Virus record (IMG/VR): IMGVR_UViG_3300035210_000062
Location: 1-43,935 of that record
Length of the DNA: 43,935 nucleotides
Source: a virus
Reading direction: 5' to 3' (one strand)
Position 1 is the stretch's first letter, and each line of letters starts with the position of its first letter. This document shows positions 37,804 to 43,935 of the stretch, piece after piece. The position numbers and the translations under genes were made by a program. The notes under the pieces were generated by a model. That model did not search any database and was not told where the DNA came from. It worked only from the letters and a program-made list of their open reading frames with translations.

Positions 37804-38178
37804 TCAGTCGAACAGGTTGTCGTCGTCACCGCCAGCGGTGGCCAGTTCCTGGGTTTCAGCCGTGGTAGCTACAGCTTCCGCTACTTGAGTAGAGGCAGGC
37901 TCGGCAGGCGTTTCGGCAGCCACGGCTGGTGCAGTTTCCGGGACTTCCGCAACCGATGCAGAGGTGGTCGCGGCCGGGATCTCGGCGGACGGCTTTGGGG
38001 CTTCAGCCACCACCGCAACCGGCGCTTCGGTATCCAGGGTACAGATCAGTTCTTTGCTGCCGCGCTTGAAAGCGAATTCAGCGGTGACAACGTTCGGGTC
38101 GAACGCGGTCATGCCCTGGGTTTGCAGGTAGAGGCACAGCGCTTTGGTGACATCGTTGTGGGTCAGAGTCAGTTGCAT
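37804..38178 (-). CDS. 124-aa protein with SSB-like acidic tip
   Basis: Residues 1-50 form a small domain (MQLTLTHNDVTKALCLYLQT, then VVTAEFAFKRGSKELICTLD). Residues 52-115 are an Ala/Pro/Glu/Val linker, and the end is GGDDDNLFD. That tip closely resembles the end of the SSB encoded 1.2 kb upstream (GAEVDSLFD). In SSBs such acidic-hydrophobic tips dock partner proteins, so this protein may share a partner with SSB; that is inference. It starts inside the last codons of the RuvC-like gene. Confidence 0.6.
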   Translation of the reverse strand: MQLTLTHNDVTKALCLYLQTQGMTAFDPNVVTAEFAFKRGSKELICTLDTEAPVAVVAEAPKPSAEIPAATTSASVAEVPETAPAVAAETPAEPASTQVAEAVATTAETQELATAGGDDDNLFD

Positions 38179-38738
38179 GTTTGCGTTCCTTTATGGAATT
38201 GGATGAGTTGTTTGTACTGGTCCGTGAGCAGACCGGCATAAATCGCACCGATGGCATCAGCCATGTGTTCGGCGTCACCAAGGAGGATTTCCCCCTTTGT
38301 TTTCCGGGGCCACGGGGCTTCCGGGTGTTTTGCTACAGCCCACGCGATCATTTGCTTTTTGGTCGCCGTTCGGCTTCCTACAGTCGCAAGCTTGACCTCG
38401 TTGGGCGTTACTTCAAAGAACTGCGACTTGGCGCGCAGACCACCTAAAACTCCAATGCAGATGCCAGAACAGAGCGAGGCGCGGGCGCTTTGACTACCTT
38501 GCGGAATCTCGGCGAAGTTTAAGCTCGCTGCCATGAAAGGAGCCACGCCCTCATATAACTGGTTTGCCGTGCGCAGATCTTGAGAATTCTGCCGCACCTG
38601 CTTTCCTTCGAGCGATTCAGCTCGCACAACCCGGAGAGTCTTGATGGTCACGATACCGGTGTCGGTGTCGAGTGTGCCGCCAGCAATGCCCCAATTCCGT
38701 GAGGAAGGGTCATGACCGGCGACGGTCATTCGAGCCAT
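38169..38738 (-). CDS. RuvC-like Holliday junction / crossover nuclease
   Basis: RNase H-fold nuclease that would resolve branched DNA before packaging. The signature residues fit RuvC: GHDPSSRNWGIA (D10) in the first strand, FAEIPQ (E78) after the central strand, VTPNEVKLATVGSRTATKKQ as the typical DNA-contacting helix pair, and AEHMADAIGAIYAG (E157, D161) in the last helix. Length (189) is close to RuvC. Starts with a one-base overlap on the previous stop, so it is coupled to the gp49-type gene. Activity on junctions versus other flaps cannot be told from sequence. Confidence 0.8.
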   Translation of the reverse strand: MARMTVAGHDPSSRNWGIAGGTLDTDTGIVTIKTLRVVRAESLEGKQVRQNSQDLRTANQLYEGVAPFMAASLNFAEIPQGSQSARASLCSGICIGVLGGLRAKSQFFEVTPNEVKLATVGSRTATKKQMIAWAVAKHPEAPWPRKTKGEILLGDAEHMADAIGAIYAGLLTDQYKQLIQFHKGTQTCN

Positions 38739-39286
38739 TACACGCCAGCGCGTGAAAGGCGCTGTTGAAGCACTTCAACGTAGCCAGACATGAGACCGTG
38801 TTGCTTGCGCAGGTCAGAGACTTCGTCTTCTGCCATATTCAAGCCCACAAGTACCCCGGCGTCCAGTTTCGCAAGGAATTCGGACAATCCCATCAGACGA
38901 GCGGCAACTTGGTACATTTCGGTGATAACGCGCTGCACATGATCAGGCAGCTCGCGCTGTTCCTGAGTCAGTGGGCGATTGCCACGGTGAATGTCCTCGG
39001 CCAGCAGGAAGCCGGCCAGCGGCCATAGTTGGTCACGGGCATCCTTGAATGCCAGCTTTTTACCCAACTCTTCGTCGTAGTTCTCCGGGCAGACACTGCC
39101 AAGGTTCTTACCGACGATGATGAGGCCGTTATGCAGAGTCAGGATACAGAGCAAGATCGAAGGTTCGATCTTAATCAGCTCAGTGGTCTTGATCATGGCA
39201 TCAATGGCGGCAGGCGTTACGCGAGGTGCGTTGAGGCCCTTGGCTTGAATTTCAGACTCAAGCGCTTGTTCGGCGGGTACAGACAT
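38738..39286 (-). CDS. N4 gp49 / Sf6 gp66 family protein
   Basis: A 182-residue protein whose residues about 25-105 match this family: VTPAAIDAMIKTTELIKIEP, ILLCILTLHNGLIIVGKNLG, SVCPENYDEELGKKLAFKDA and RDQLWPLAGFLLAE. Its biochemical role is unknown. The C-terminal half is an additional helical part. In N4 the gp49 gene sits next to the virion polymerase, in keeping with its place here at the far side of the replication block. A hairpin lies 17 bases upstream of its ATG. Confidence 0.8.
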   Translation of the reverse strand: MSVPAEQALESEIQAKGLNAPRVTPAAIDAMIKTTELIKIEPSILLCILTLHNGLIIVGKNLGSVCPENYDEELGKKLAFKDARDQLWPLAGFLLAEDIHRGNRPLTQEQRELPDHVQRVITEMYQVAARLMGLSEFLAKLDAGVLVGLNMAEDEVSDLRKQHGLMSGYVEVLQQRLSRAGV

Positions 39287-39302
39287 GGACAGCTCCTGAA
39301 AA

Positions 39303-39320
39303 TGGGCAGTTGCCTGCCCA
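39303..39320. promoter_or_regulatory. Hairpin TGGGCAG-TTGC-CTGCCCA
   Basis: A perfect 7-bp stem and four-base loop between the stop of ssb (39329) and the start of the gp49-type gene (39286). On the minus strand it is followed by TTTTC, so it may be a weak terminator or mRNA end; its position before the ribosome binding site is like that of the other hairpins here. Confidence 0.5.
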
Positions 39321-39328
39321 GGGTTGGA

Positions 39329-40111
39329 TCAATCGAACAGGGAATCGACTTCAGCACCACCGGCATCAGTCGGGGTACCAGCAGGACCGGCGCCGCCAGC
39401 TTCAGGCACCAGGCCGTCTTTCTTGACCTTGTCGATGACTTTGCCTTTGTTGGCTTCGACCCACTTGTCGTAGAATTCGGCAGTCGGCGTACTGCCGGAC
39501 TGTTTGGCCTGGCGCAGTTCAGCGATGGTGCACTTGTTATCGGCGAAGAAGATCTTGCCGATTTCGTTGTTGAACTTGGTGATCGGGGCACCGGTTGCAT
39601 CGGCAACAGGCAGATAGTCGTTGCCGACTTTCTTGGTCTTGTTTTCTTCGACCTTCAGCAGGCCCAGGATGAACTTTTTGCCGATCAGCTCGACCGCCAT
39701 TGGCACTTCGGTCGGAACGTCGGTCTTGGTGTCGAAGTTGCGCAGCTTGACGATTTTGGTCTCGAAGGTCAGCGCGTTCAGTTCTTTCTTGGCGCAGAAC
39801 ATCGCGATGGCATTCATGTTGTTGAAGCCCGGCAGGTAGGACTTCTTGCCGTCACGTTCGTAGTACGGCTTGTTGCCCTTGGCATCACCCGAGGTGACCC
39901 ACTCGGTGAACTTGTGCTTACGGCCGTCGGCGCTCTGGACTTCCAGAGTCATGGAACCGGCGCCGCCTTTGGACTTGGCAGCGAATGCGGACAGGATGGT
40001 CACTTCGTACGCATCGGTATCCCAGACAAAACCACCGCCCAGGCGGTCACTGTCGGTTTCGATCGATTCGTTGGTGGTGTTGGCGGTATTGGCAAAAGGG
40101 TTGAGGCTCAT
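39329..40111 (-). CDS. Single-stranded DNA-binding protein (N4 gp45-like)
   Basis: 260 residues, the length of N4 SSB (265). The core is beta-rich, with VTILSAFAAKSKGGAGSMTL, KPYYERDGKKSYLPGFNNMN and the variable C-terminal third. The end is a Gly/Ala/Pro linker plus the acidic tip EVDSLFD. In N4 this protein coats single strands, is needed for replication, and activates both virion polymerase at early promoters and host polymerase at late promoters. These roles are transferred from N4 by position, length and tail. The ATG at 40111 has a plain leader with a hairpin upstream. Confidence 0.75.
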   Translation of the reverse strand: MSLNPFANTANTTNESIETDSDRLGGGFVWDTDAYEVTILSAFAAKSKGGAGSMTLEVQSADGRKHKFTEWVTSGDAKGNKPYYERDGKKSYLPGFNNMNAIAMFCAKKELNALTFETKIVKLRNFDTKTDVPTEVPMAVELIGKKFILGLLKVEENKTKKVGNDYLPVADATGAPITKFNNEIGKIFFADNKCTIAELRQAKQSGSTPTAEFYDKWVEANKGKVIDKVKKDGLVPEAGGAGPAGTPTDAGGAEVDSLFD

Positions 40112-40155
40112 GGTGTTGCTCCAAATTTAAGGGAAGGTGTTTAAAAACCACAACA

Positions 40156-40170
40156 GCCACCGGAGGTGGC
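40156..40170. promoter_or_regulatory. Hairpin GCCACC-GGA-GGTGGC before ssb
   Basis: A perfect 6-bp stem with three-base loop, 45 bases upstream of ssb and 6 bases after the stop of the mobile endonuclease gene. The minus strand then runs TGTTGTGGTTTTTAA, so it could act as a terminator for the endonuclease transcript. The three-base purine loop on the plus strand is of the size N4 polymerase uses. Confidence 0.45.
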
Positions 40171-40175
40171 CACTG

Positions 40176-40778
40176 CTATTGGTAGTAGGTTCCTGATTCA
40201 ATCAGGTCTGCGACGTTCAACAAGGCTTTGCGCACATCGTCAGGTTGCACTGCTGCGACTTCACGCACCAAAACAGACTTTGCTTTGGTGAATGCAATAT
40301 GGGCTTCTGTCGGGGTATCGAACAAGCCTATGTAGGTGTTCTTGCCTTCGACACGCATGCGTGCCATGTAGCGCCCTTTTATAGCGTCTACTCCCACAGG
40401 CAGCTCAGACTGTTTTCCGCTAGGAAAACTGACCAGCATATTCACACGGCGAGACACCCATAAACAGGTATCGGCGCTGTAGGTTTTATTGCCAGGGGAT
40501 TTCAAGTCTTTATCTAAAAACTTGTCTTCCCAGTCCTGTGTATCTGCCCATGATAGAAATGCAGAGAATGAATGCCATGAAGGTTCCATGGCCACGCTGA
40601 CATAGCACGGAAAGCGAGCTTTCCATTTGGGGCAGTAGGCACGTTGCAAAGCAGCCTTCCACTGTGCGTACAGTGGGCAATCTCGTGTGACATATGGGGC
40701 ATCATTGATACCAACCCCGAAGACACGGGTCCGGCGAGAGATGCTCATAATTCCTGCGGGTTTTCGTATGAAAGTCAC
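40176..40778 (-). CDS. Probable HNH-type homing endonuclease with AP2-like domain
   Basis: A 200-residue protein of a family common as free-standing mobile genes in phages. The start GVGINDAPYVT and CPLYAQWKAALQRAYCPKW, then FSAFLSWADTQDWEDKFLDK, DLKSPGNKTYSADTCLWVSR is the typical order, in which the LDKDL-PGNK-Y-TC block corresponds to the HNH-like nuclease centre (about residues 89-115). The C-terminal YMARMRVEGKNTYIGLFDTP followed by EAHIAFTKA is an AP2-like DNA-binding domain. It sits alone between the ATPase and ssb genes with its own spacers, as a selfish insertion would. Possible alternative start at residue 11. Confidence 0.65.
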   Translation of the reverse strand: MTFIRKPAGIMSISRRTRVFGVGINDAPYVTRDCPLYAQWKAALQRAYCPKWKARFPCYVSVAMEPSWHSFSAFLSWADTQDWEDKFLDKDLKSPGNKTYSADTCLWVSRRVNMLVSFPSGKQSELPVGVDAIKGRYMARMRVEGKNTYIGLFDTPTEAHIAFTKAKSVLVREVAAVQPDDVRKALLNVADLIESGTYYQ

Positions 40779-40832
40779 GTAAGCTCCTTAAATGGTTGAC
40801 TAGACTAATCCCCGCAGTCTACACAGATTCCA

Positions 40833-41546
40833 TCAGTTATAATAGGTGTCCATGCGGTCGATGACCATCTGGATGTCGTTGTCGATGTACGTTTCGTTCT
40901 CGGCCCACAGCAGCATAGGACCGCGGATGCGCGTGTTGATCGTATCCTTGGTGACTTCCGTCTGGAAGACGTGTTTGAAGCCCAGGGCTTTTTCGCGCGG
41001 GGTGATCTTCAGCAGATCGCTGCCCTCGACCAGATCGTCGATCTTGATCTTCTGGCACATCAGCACCAGCGAGAAGTAAGCTTCGATGCCTTGGTTCTTC
41101 AGGGAGCCGGCGACCGGGATCGCGGTTTCCATGACCATGGCGGTCTCGTTGTACACGTCGAGAACGTGGGCGAGGAAGATGACCTTCTTGGTGGACTTGG
41201 CGACTTCGACCTGCATGGTCGAGCGGAAGAACTCCGCGAAGTTGCCCCAGGCGGCACGACCATCGACCGCGGTACGCACATACTGGCTGATGTACATATC
41301 AAGCCAGAAGGTCAAGGTGTCAACCACGATGACTTTGATGTTGTCCTGCTTCTCGGCCCAGGCGAAAGCTTCTTTCACTTGGTTTGGGTTGGTCACCGTC
41401 TTTTGGGTGAACTTCGCCGGGAATGGCAGACGCTTGCCCGCTTCACAGTTCAGATACAGAACCGTTTCGGGATCGCGCAGATTGCGCAGGGAAGCAGACT
41501 TGCCGCTACCCGATTTGCCGCAAATGAGCGCCAAATGTTCATTCAT
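40833..41546 (-). CDS. RecA-like P-loop ATPase (N4 gp44-like)
   Basis: A 237-residue ATPase: Walker A GKSGSGKS (residues 10-17), Walker B KVIVVDTLTFWLD (D76), and TKKVIFLAHVLD as a likely sensor strand. It belongs to the small phage RecA/AAA_24-like proteins that handle single-stranded DNA, encoded next to SSB. Start at the ATG at 41546 with AGGAG seven bases upstream. N4 gp44 occupies this position between gp43 and gp45. It probably cooperates with SSB and primase-helicase at forks or in recombination. Confidence 0.75.
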   Translation of the reverse strand: MNEHLALICGKSGSGKSASLRNLRDPETVLYLNCEAGKRLPFPAKFTQKTVTNPNQVKEAFAWAEKQDNIKVIVVDTLTFWLDMYISQYVRTAVDGRAAWGNFAEFFRSTMQVEVAKSTKKVIFLAHVLDVYNETAMVMETAIPVAGSLKNQGIEAYFSLVLMCQKIKIDDLVEGSDLLKITPREKALGFKHVFQTEVTKDTINTRIRGPMLLWAENETYIDNDIQMVIDRMDTYYN

Positions 41547-41574
41547 AGGAAAACTCCTGATAGAAAGCACAAAA

Positions 41575-41589
41575 GCCCCGGGACGGGGC
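41575..41589. promoter_or_regulatory. Hairpin GCCCCG-GGA-CGGGGC before the ATPase gene
   Basis: A perfect 6-bp stem with loop GGA, 11 bases after the primase-helicase stop and 28 bases before the ATPase ATG; on the minus strand it is followed by TTTTGTGC. The same loop as the hairpin before ssb. Could be a terminator of phage polymerase, an mRNA end or a promoter. Confidence 0.5.
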
Positions 41590-41600
41590 CAGAGTGACTG

Positions 41601-43757
41601 TTAAGGACGTGCCGCCAGCTCTTTGCCGACAGTGACCATGATGGAACCGAGAATCTCGGACTCGGATAGTTTGTCCGCCAACTTATCGTTGAGGGCTGAG
41701 ACATGGTCCTTAATTTCGTTCCAGTTCTTCCCAGCTTCAATCAGCAAGCGGGCGTAGCGGTGCAACATGACATTGCGGTTGCCATCGCCCGTGTTGTTGA
41801 TGATCCAGCGTTCCAGATTGTCCATCTGCTGTTGGTTGCCCAACCGCTGCTGACGCTCTTCGTTTTTGCTGGTTTTCGGGATGAACGGGAGGACGTCGAA
41901 CAATTCGCCATCAACTTGCTCGAAGTTGGCGTTATGCGACATCCACTTCTTGCTTCGGTGAGTACAGGACTCATCCACTTCGAACGGCAGAGATTCCAGC
42001 ACGTTCTTCATGAATTCCTTATATTCCTTCGCGTCCATTTGCAGAACGTAGTTCGTTGGCAGAATAATGCGGAACCGATTGACATCGTCGGTGTGACGCT
42101 TGGTCGTGTAGTAAACCGCGGCGTAATCCTTCATAAGCATCTTGGCCGTAGCCAAGTTCATGGTGCCGTCGATATCCAACACAATCATGTTAAAACCAGG
42201 GACACAAGTGTCCTCGGTGCGATGACCGCCGTGAACGTGGTGATTCAACCAGTGCAGGTCGGTCCCGGTAACGAGACGTTCCAACTGGGTCCATGGCGCC
42301 GTTTTATTGGCATAGCCATGTGCAGGGTGTTCACCGGCTCCGCCGCGGGCGTACGACACCACCATCTTGGTCAGGTCAGTGACCTTCAGCTTCTCGCCGC
42401 GCAGGAACTCAATCCCGTCGGTGAAAGCCTTCTTGATGATGACGTTGTTCTTGTAGCCCCAGGCGATGGCCATCTTGACCATGTCCGCACGCGCTGCCTG
42501 ACTGCCCTTGTAATAAGGCAAGTCCTGTATCAGGTCCGGTTCGGTCACTTCGGTACCGCAGTTGCCCAGATAGTTCGCCAGCTTGACATACGGGCGTTCA
42601 CGAGACAGCAGAAGCTCGAAAGCCTTACCGCTTTCTTCAGCAAGCTTTACCGCTTGGTAGAAATGCAGTTCCGTCAACTCAGGCGAGCCGTCGATGAATG
42701 CATAGGCACCAGCAGCCTTCAAAGCCTTGAAGTAGCGGTGAGAGATTTCCGCTTTGCGTTGTTCTTCGTGTTCGGGCAGGGCATCGGCAAAACGCTCGCA
42801 GTCGATCTTGTATTGGATCACCAGCAAGCTGGTTTCCTTCGTCATCGTCAACACGGTGCCCATGTTGTGCGAATCCGCCAAGTAGCCCAGCTTTTCGCTG
42901 AACGCATCGACAAACGTAGACGAAACCTTGTTCGTCATACGGTCGTAAATCTCTTCAGCCGAAAGGGTCAGATCGCGGGTGCTTTCTTTGCCATAGCTGA
43001 AGAAACAACGACGGGCGTAACCGGTGTCGAGTAACGAGATCAACTCGTCCTCGGTCTTGCCACCATCGAGCAATTTCGACGGTGTACCGAACATCATGAG
43101 GTTCGTTGGCGTGTTGCCATCGATTTCCTCGTGACGTACGTTTTCAGCGGTCACTTTGGTGATCTTCTGACGAATACCGCCCATGTCGAACAGTTCCAGC
43201 AGTGTTGTGAGCACTTCAGAGCTGGACGACAGATTGGAACCGATTTCGTCAATGATCAAGTTGACTGCGCCCGCGTCGGCGAGCAACAGCTTGTGCCGCA
43301 TCTGTTTTACCGCAGCCGGGGTACCGGAGTCGAAGCTATAAACCAGGGGACCAAGGGAAGCGAATTCCTTCTTGATCTTTTCCAGTTCGAAGTCGTAGTC
43401 CGTCGAATCCCGGCCAGAGCGTTTGAGCGCAATCTTTTCGAGGTTCGGTTCGGCGGTGAACGGGAAGTTTTCGAGGAACCGGGTACGGAATTGAGTCGTT
43501 ATCTCCTTTTCCAGGATGTTCGTCGAGAAACCTTTACCAGCACCGGAGGTGGCGAGGTTCAAGGCGTACATGTTGACTGGGATGTCACCCCGATCATGGG
43601 TGCGGATCAATACCCGCATTTGTGACGCGATCATGCACAGATGGAACGTCGTCAACACGCGGAAGAACAGATGGTTCGAACTCTGTGTCTTTTCACACAG
43701 AATGCGTACTACGTCCTCCACGTCAGGGTTATACGACGTGTCTTCGACAGCTTTCAT
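41601..43757 (-). CDS. Primase-helicase (N4 gp43-like)
   Basis: 718 residues with two parts. Residues about 55-300 form a P-loop ATPase: ATSGAGKG (69-76), a Walker A ending GKG instead of GKS/GKT, Walker B VNLIIDEIG (D170, E171), and NLMMFGTPSKLL as a sensor strand. Residues about 480-640 look like an archaeo-eukaryotic-type primase: IVLDIDGT (D528, D530) as the metal-binding DhD, YYTTKRHTDD with the s-x-H-type motif, and NRFRIILP. Such primase-ATPase proteins start and unwind DNA at replication forks. Start at 43757 behind GGAG. The N4 counterpart is essential for replication. Confidence 0.75.
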   Translation of the reverse strand: MKAVEDTSYNPDVEDVVRILCEKTQSSNHLFFRVLTTFHLCMIASQMRVLIRTHDRGDIPVNMYALNLATSGAGKGFSTNILEKEITTQFRTRFLENFPFTAEPNLEKIALKRSGRDSTDYDFELEKIKKEFASLGPLVYSFDSGTPAAVKQMRHKLLLADAGAVNLIIDEIGSNLSSSSEVLTTLLELFDMGGIRQKITKVTAENVRHEEIDGNTPTNLMMFGTPSKLLDGGKTEDELISLLDTGYARRCFFSYGKESTRDLTLSAEEIYDRMTNKVSSTFVDAFSEKLGYLADSHNMGTVLTMTKETSLLVIQYKIDCERFADALPEHEEQRKAEISHRYFKALKAAGAYAFIDGSPELTELHFYQAVKLAEESGKAFELLLSRERPYVKLANYLGNCGTEVTEPDLIQDLPYYKGSQAARADMVKMAIAWGYKNNVIIKKAFTDGIEFLRGEKLKVTDLTKMVVSYARGGAGEHPAHGYANKTAPWTQLERLVTGTDLHWLNHHVHGGHRTEDTCVPGFNMIVLDIDGTMNLATAKMLMKDYAAVYYTTKRHTDDVNRFRIILPTNYVLQMDAKEYKEFMKNVLESLPFEVDESCTHRSKKWMSHNANFEQVDGELFDVLPFIPKTSKNEERQQRLGNQQQMDNLERWIINNTGDGNRNVMLHRYARLLIEAGKNWNEIKDHVSALNDKLADKLSESEILGSIMVTVGKELAARP

Positions 43758-43775
43758 TGATATCTCCGTGTTTGG

Positions 43776-43935
43776 CTACAGAACCAGATCGCCGCACGCA
43801 ATGAGTGCGTCTTTCTGTTTGCACGCAAGGAATGCGTTGCAATATTTGCAGCCGGTGACACCGCCGCGTTTGGTGACTACGACGCCACCTTTTGTGGCGG
43901 CTAGAAGATCAGCATCCGCTTTGTCGTCAAAGTTT
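43776..43935 (-). CDS. C-terminus of a probable PD-(D/E)XK nuclease with Fe-S cluster (partial)
   Basis: Fifty-two codons up to a TAG at 43776, cut by the window edge. The visible end GGVTGCKYCNAFLACKQKDA followed by LIAC has cysteines spaced C-x2-C-x5-C (and a further Cys eight residues on), as in the C-terminal iron-sulfur motif of Cas4/RecB-type or DUF2800-type phage exonucleases. The catalytic part lies outside the window. It precedes the primase gene by 18 bases and would be the recombination nuclease of this operon. Confidence 0.5.
   Translation of the reverse strand, partial: NFDDKADADLLAATKGGVVVTKRGGVTGCKYCNAFLACKQKDALIACGDLVL

Noticed and set aside
1-43935. CRISPR arrays, insertion sequences, integrase and attachment sites
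   Set aside because: No regularly spaced repeats, transposase, recombinase or site-specific integration signals seen; the phage appears lytic.

Overview
The window is a 44 kb piece of a lytic, short-tailed (podovirus-type) double-stranded DNA phage of the N4 group (Schitoviridae-like). Three things place it there. First, a 3396-codon gene encodes a giant virion protein with the single-subunit RNA polymerase motifs A, B and C at N4-like spacing. Second, the capsid gene is of the N4 gp56 type. Third, the order of the late genes runs as in N4: packaging, portal, small head protein, scaffold, capsid, internal proteins, then virion RNA polymerase. The replication block beside it (gp49-type protein, SSB, P-loop ATPase, primase-helicase) also matches. 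The host cannot be read directly. A gammaproteobacterium, possibly Pseudomonas, is my inference only.

Layout. (1) 1-8.27 kb, minus strand: a dense cluster of small, mostly unrecognised genes, probably early or middle. From 0.08 to 3.5 kb most of them are divergent paralogues ending in a shared C-terminal motif, joined by ATGA stop-start overlaps; a twelfth copy lies at 7.88 kb. Next come membrane-anchored proteins, a small HTH protein and a pair of Cys-containing exported proteins. (2) 8.27-9.43 kb: a mostly noncoding segment with a sigma70-like promoter overlapped by an 18-bp palindrome, a terminator, and two small minus-strand genes. (3) 9.43-35.44 kb, plus strand: the late operon, with stop-start overlaps up to the large terminase and TTCG-loop terminators inside the structural block. 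Two minus-strand genes are set into it, a DUF2829/Tad2-type Thoeris inhibitor and a dUTPase. (4) 35.44-35.64 kb: a tRNA-Arg(UCU) and an oversized tRNA-like element, minus strand. (5) 36.23-37.29 kb: about 1 kb with no convincing gene but many inverted repeats, some mutually exclusive. (6) 37.29-43.94 kb, minus strand: replication and recombination, namely RuvC-like nuclease, gp49/gp66-family protein, SSB, an HNH/AP2-type mobile endonuclease, P-loop ATPase, primase-helicase and the end of a probable Fe-S PD-(D/E)XK nuclease.

Working model (known for N4, inferred here): the virion polymerase is injected with the DNA and transcribes the early genes. SSB and the replication proteins copy the genome, and SSB helps host polymerase read the late operon, which makes heads and packages DNA and new virion polymerase. 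DNA polymerase, the second phage RNA polymerase, tail appendage and lysis genes are not seen and should lie outside the window.
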